Assembly (NCBI RefSeq): GCF_013340935.1
Contig: NZ_WHOS01000010.1
Coordinates: 1 to 64,000 of the forward strand
Length of the DNA stretch: 64,000 bases
Origin: Azospirillum melinis
Lineage (GTDB): Bacteria > Pseudomonadota > Alphaproteobacteria > Azospirillales > Azospirillaceae
Direction of reading: 5' to 3'
Positions 60,784-64,000 of this stretch are shown here, one piece after another. Every line of letters begins with the position of its first letter. Within the stretch, counting starts at the first letter, position 1. The notes under the pieces were generated by a model. That model worked only from the letters and a program-made list of their open reading frames with translations. It did not search any database and was not told the origin of the DNA. The position numbers and the translations under genes were made by a program.

Positions 60784-61428
60784 TCAAACCCGCTGCAGAA
60801 TCTCTTCCGCCAGCGCCTGCATTTCGGCCGCCGCCTGGGTCTTGCGTGCGGCCTCCGTCACCGATAGCCCGGTCATCAGCGTGCCGGCATAGGCGGTGCG
60901 GTTGCCGACCTGCGCCGTCGCCAACTCCACCGCCGGCGGCGCGACCAGTTCATGCACCTTGCCGACCAGTTCGTCGGCGATGCGGGCGCGCGGCGGCACC
61001 CGGTTCAGAACCAGCAGCAGCCGGCGCTTCTCCTGCGCCGCCAGATCGATGGTTGGATGCACCGCCCACAGATCCATCGGGCTCGGCTGCACCGGGGCCA
61101 CCACCAGCGTGGCGGCACGGACGGCGATGCGCGCTTCGGTCTGGGCGTGGGGCGGGCTGTCGATCACCACGATGTCGTGGGCGCGGGCCAGCTTCTCCAC
61201 CTCGGCCTGGGTGCGCCAGCCGGTGATCTGCACATGGGTGAAACCGGGCTGGCCGCCGGTGGCCTCCGACCGCACGGCATGCCAGCGGGTCAGGCTACCC
61301 TGCGGGTCGATGTCCACGGTGGCGACCTTGTGGCCGAGCTGCGCCCAGGCGATGGCGAGGTGGGCCGCCAGCGTGGTCTTGCCGGCGCCGCCTTTCTGCT
61401 GCGCCACGGTGAAGACCTTGCCCGTCAT
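60784..61428 (-). CDS. ParA/MinD-family ATPase
   Basis: A 214-residue deviant Walker-type ATPase. The P-loop QQKGGAGKTTLAAHLA is at about residues 9-24, ATVDIDPQGS follows and DIVVIDSPPHAQTEARIAV is the Walker B region. There is no neighbouring parB gene, so it is a stand-alone, chromosomally encoded ParA-like protein. Possible cargo roles include positioning of chemoreceptor or other protein arrays (cf. ParC/PpfA), but nothing here shows which. The start may also be ATG 61443 or 61440. Confidence 0.87.
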   Translation of the reverse strand: MTGKVFTVAQQKGGAGKTTLAAHLAIAWAQLGHKVATVDIDPQGSLTRWHAVRSEATGGQPGFTHVQITGWRTQAEVEKLARAHDIVVIDSPPHAQTEARIAVRAATLVVAPVQPSPMDLWAVHPTIDLAAQEKRRLLLVLNRVPPRARIADELVGKVHELVAPPAVELATAQVGNRTAYAGTLMTGLSVTEAARKTQAAAEMQALAEEILQRV

Positions 61429-61542
61429 GCCCGCACCCATCATGTTGTGTTGGTTGATTGCGCACTCCCCTCATAACCTTGGGCATGGCACCGGTGCAAC
61501 CGCGCGAATTGACACCGCTGCTGCACGGGCTAGAAAGACGCC

Positions 61543-62538
61543 GTGACCGACCATTCCGCACCCGATACCGGTGAGAAGCGCCCGGCGCTGATCCCGGCCA
61601 CCCCCGCCGGCATCGCCCGCGCGGCCGACCTGTTGCGCGCCGGCCGTCTGGTCGCCTTCCCGACCGAGACGGTCTATGGGCTGGGGGCCGACGCCACCGA
61701 CGACCGCGCCGTTGCCGCGATCTTCGCCGCCAAGGGCCGGCCGCAGTTCAATCCGCTGATCGTCCATGTCCCCGATCTGGTCGCCGCCCACTCCTGGGGC
61801 CTGTTCGACGACCGCGCCCACGATCTGGCGACGCAGTTCTGGCCCGGCCCGCTGACCATGGTCGTGCCGCGCCCGGCCAACTCCGCCCTGTCGCTGCTGG
61901 TCAGCGCCGGGCTGGACAGCATCGCCATCCGCGTGCCCAACCATCCGGTGGCGCAGGCGATCCTGCGCGCCGCCGGCAAGCCGATTGCTGCCCCCAGCGC
62001 CAACCGCTCCGGCGCCGTCAGCCCGACCACGCCGCATCATGTGCTGGAAAGCCTGGGCGACCGGGTCGATGCCATCGTCACCGGCGGCAAATGCATGGTG
62101 GGGCTGGAGTCCACCGTCATCGACCTGACCGGTCCCGACGCGGCGCTTCTGCGCCCCGGCGCCGTGCTGCCCGACGAGATGGAGCGGCTGATCGGCCCGG
62201 TCCGCCTGTCGGCCGGCGATCCGACGGCGCCGAAATCGCCCGGCCAGTTGGAAAGCCACTATGCCCCCAACGCCGCGGTGCGCCTGAACGCGTCGTCGGC
62301 GGAAGAGGACGAGGCGTTCCTGACCTTCGGCCCCGACCGCTTCGTCTTCGGCGGCACCACGCGGCTGAACCTGAGCCTGGAAGGCGACCTCAACGAGGCC
62401 GCGGCCAACCTGTTCTCGCACCTGCGCAGCCTTGACCAGAGCGGCGCCCGCCGCATTGCGATCATGCCGATCCCCGACGTGGGTTTGGGTCTGGCGATCA
62501 ACGACCGCCTGCGCCGGGCGGCGGCACCGCGGGGATAA
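61543..62538 (+). CDS. L-threonylcarbamoyladenylate synthase (Sua5 type)
   Basis: A 331-residue enzyme that makes threonylcarbamoyl-AMP for the universal t6A modification at position 37 of ANN-decoding tRNAs. The YrdC domain (about 20-220) has RLVAFPTETVYGLGADA, KGRPQFNPLIVHV and SANRSGAVSPTT. A Sua5 C-terminal domain follows, making it the long form. The start is GTG at 61543. Its 3' end overlaps the LysR gene on the opposite strand by 41 bases. Confidence 0.95.
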   Translation: MTDHSAPDTGEKRPALIPATPAGIARAADLLRAGRLVAFPTETVYGLGADATDDRAVAAIFAAKGRPQFNPLIVHVPDLVAAHSWGLFDDRAHDLATQFWPGPLTMVVPRPANSALSLLVSAGLDSIAIRVPNHPVAQAILRAAGKPIAAPSANRSGAVSPTTPHHVLESLGDRVDAIVTGGKCMVGLESTVIDLTGPDAALLRPGAVLPDEMERLIGPVRLSAGDPTAPKSPGQLESHYAPNAAVRLNASSAEEDEAFLTFGPDRFVFGGTTRLNLSLEGDLNEAAANLFSHLRSLDQSGARRIAIMPIPDVGLGLAINDRLRRAAAPRG

Positions 62539-63448
62539 GGGCGCTGCCGGCCTCTGCCCTGATCCAGCGGAGAAAGGCGGCCACCGCCGGCTTTTCCTCC
62601 GCCCCGCCAGGATAGACGAGGTGATAGGCGAGGCCGTTCGACAGGCGCTGGTCGAACAGGACGACAAGCCGCCCCGCTGCGAGATCGTCGGCGGCAAAAC
62701 GGTCCCGGACCAGCGCTATACCCAATCCGGCCCTGGCAGCCTCCATCACCCCGTTGCCATCGGCGAAAACCGGCCCGCGATCGGCGCCCGCATCCGGCAC
62801 GCCGGCGGCTCGGAACCAGAGCGCCCAATCCCCGCGGTGCTCGTCATGCAGAAGCCGGTGAGCCGCTGGCCCCCCTGCCGGATCGGCTGCCAGATCGGCC
62901 GGATGCCGAACCGGCGGTGCGGTGCGCAGATAGTCGGGGCTGCACACCGGAACCAGCTCGTCGTCGATCAACCGCTCGGCACATAGGCCTTCGTAGGCGC
63001 CCAACCCGTGACGCACGGCGACGTCGACACGGTCCTGAGCGAAATCGACAAGCCGGTTGGTGACCCCGATCCGTACATCGATCCCGGGCGCGGCCGCCTC
63101 GAACCGCGGCAGACGCGGAACCAGCCATTGAACGGCAAAGGCCGGGGTGCAGGACAGCGTCAGTTCCGGCCTGCGAAGCCCTGCCGTGAGTTCGGCGGTC
63201 GCGTCGCGAATCAGGCGGAAGGCGGTGCGGATGGCCGCATGATAGGCCGCCCCCTCGGCGGTCAAGGCGAGGCTGCGCGGCTTGCGTTCGAACAGCCGCA
63301 AGCCGAGCGCCGTTTCCAACTCTTTGACCTGGAGGCTGACCGCGCCGGGCGTGACGTTCAGCTCCCGCGCGGCAAGCGTCATACTGAGGTGACGCGCGGT
63401 CGCTTCGAAGGCGCGCAGGCCCGCAAGCGGGGGCAAGGAAAGCGTCAT
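62498..63448 (-). CDS. LysR-family transcriptional regulator (GcvA-like)
   Basis: A 316-residue LTTR. The HTH is LSMTLAARELNVTPGAVSLQVKELE (about 20-44), with the recognition helix followed by LGLRLFERKPR. The effector-binding domain fills the rest (LTLSCTPAFAVQWLVPRLPRFE). It is divergent from the EamA transporter gene, a common regulator-target arrangement. Its 3' end overlaps the Sua5 gene. Confidence 0.92.
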   Translation of the reverse strand: MTLSLPPLAGLRAFEATARHLSMTLAARELNVTPGAVSLQVKELETALGLRLFERKPRSLALTAEGAAYHAAIRTAFRLIRDATAELTAGLRRPELTLSCTPAFAVQWLVPRLPRFEAAAPGIDVRIGVTNRLVDFAQDRVDVAVRHGLGAYEGLCAERLIDDELVPVCSPDYLRTAPPVRHPADLAADPAGGPAAHRLLHDEHRGDWALWFRAAGVPDAGADRGPVFADGNGVMEAARAGLGIALVRDRFAADDLAAGRLVVLFDQRLSNGLAYHLVYPGGAEEKPAVAAFLRWIRAEAGSALIPAVPPPGAGGR

Positions 63449-63746
63449 GATTTAGAAAATCTCAACTGCATGCGGAAAAAGGCTCGTTTGCACAATATTG
63501 GGGCTGGAGGCTAATTTTAGCTCAGCTCGATTGAGCAGGAAAGGCCGCCCAACGGCGGGGCGCGTGAGTCAAGCCCGATCATGGCACGGGCGCCTGAAAC
63601 ATCCGTTTCGACGGCGATGGCAATTCCACCGCAAGAAACGGATCGCGACCGGCCGACACCGCCGTGCAGGATGCCGGAACCCGGCATGTCCAGCCCCTGA
63701 CACAGATACAAGCGAACACTCATAAGCCATCAATGGAGGCTGCCCG

Positions 63747-64000
63747 ATGACTGCACCGAGCCACAAGCCGATGGACCTGACCGACTGGGGCCTTCTGATC
63801 GCGCTTTCGATCCTGTGGGGCGGCTCCTTCTTCTTCGTCGGCATCGCCGTGCGGGAATTGCCGCCGCTCACCATCGTTGCAATGCGGGTCGCGCTGGCGG
63901 CCCTGGCACTCGGCGGGCTGTTGCGGATCCTGGGACTGCCGATGCCGCGGGACCGCCGGACATGGGTCGCCTTCTTCGGCATGGGGGCATTGAACAACCT
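63747..64000 (+). CDS. EamA/DMT family transporter, N-terminal part (window edge)
   Basis: The first 84 codons of a drug/metabolite transporter, truncated by the window. Two hydrophobic helices are visible: WGLLIALSILWGGSFFFVGI (about 12-31), with the DMT motif ILWGGSFF, and IVAMRVALAALALGGLLRIL. ATG at 63747 follows GGAGG eight bases upstream. It is divergent from the LysR gene, which may regulate it. The substrate is unknown. Function beyond the family cannot be judged from the fragment. Confidence 0.85.
   Translation, partial: MTAPSHKPMDLTDWGLLIALSILWGGSFFFVGIAVRELPPLTIVAMRVALAALALGGLLRILGLPMPRDRRTWVAFFGMGALNN

Noticed and set aside
63450-63466. Half ICE-box-like sequence TTTAGAA near the LysR start
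   Set aside because: Only one half of the Irr consensus is present, with no matching arm.
1-64000. tRNA genes, rRNA, CRISPR arrays, insertion sequences or prophage
   Set aside because: I scanned for cloverleaf-type and direct-repeat arrays and for transposase, integrase and capsid motifs and saw none.

Overview
The window is GC-rich (roughly two-thirds G+C), densely coded alphaproteobacterial chromosome. The gene content points to Rhodospirillales, most likely Azospirillum or a close relative. The evidence is the conserved proA-nadD-rsfS-rlmH-gpmI order, an Hsp20 gene followed by a DUF1150 gene, a chemoreceptor ending in a PilZ domain (as in A. brasilense Tlp1), a large che operon, and palindromic CCCTCTCCC-type intergenic repeats. 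This placement is inference from protein families; no 16S or other marker is present. I saw no tRNA, rRNA, CRISPR array, insertion sequence or prophage.

Layout. (1) 1-4730, minus strand: proA, nadD, rsfS, rlmH and gpmI, with a palindromic repeat cluster between proA and nadD and a 57-bp near-perfect hairpin after gpmI. (2) 4912-6167, plus strand: a TauE/SafE permease and rppH. (3) 6352-20036, plus strand: thirteen tightly packed genes forming one apparent chemosensory operon. In order they are STAS, cheY, cheA, cheW, an HBM/PAS-type chemoreceptor, cheR, cheD, cheB, a soluble receptor-like protein with a CheZ-like motif, a second STAS protein, an RsbW-like ATPase, and two receiver-PP2C proteins. 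The last four look like a partner-switching module built into the operon. (4) 20147-24341: rpsD, an FAD oxidoreductase, hsp20 with a heat-shock-like promoter, a DUF1150 gene and an unrecognised conserved protein. (5) 24361-27101: a PilZ chemoreceptor flanked by two homologous zinc-ribbon membrane microproteins. (6) 27180-35699: rmuC, a NUDIX hydrolase, a ChaN-PDZ protein, an SDR, an aminotransferase, a gamma-glutamyltransferase-like lipoprotein without its nucleophile, and an M48 protease. (7) 35859-46827: phytase-like esterase, DsbA-like protein, HAD hydrolase, MT-A70 methyltransferase, a ygjV-crp pair, a double cold-shock protein, an old yellow enzyme, a histidine phosphatase, NAD(P)HX dehydratase, RNase T2 and aat. 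(8) 46975-64000: a multi-pass membrane protein, anmK, a PhyH-like dioxygenase, bcp, glnE, a YhdP/AsmA-like protein, tyrS, two complementary bacterioferritins behind a Fur-box-like palindrome, a ParA ATPase, a Sua5-type tRNA enzyme, a LysR regulator and the start of an EamA transporter cut by the window edge.

The most interesting part is region 3. Inside one operon an excitation/adaptation chemotaxis system (CheA, W, Y, R, B, D) is joined to a STAS / anti-sigma-type kinase / phosphatase switch. One of the two PP2C domains has lost metal-ligand aspartates while its neighbour keeps them, and one of the two STAS proteins has lost the phosphorylatable serine while the other keeps it. No cheZ, cheC or cheX gene is visible, but the soluble receptor-like protein carries an FQDLTKQ motif matching the CheZ active-site helix. 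The second clear story is the bacterioferritin pair, in which one subunit keeps the ferroxidase ligands and the other keeps the heme methionine.
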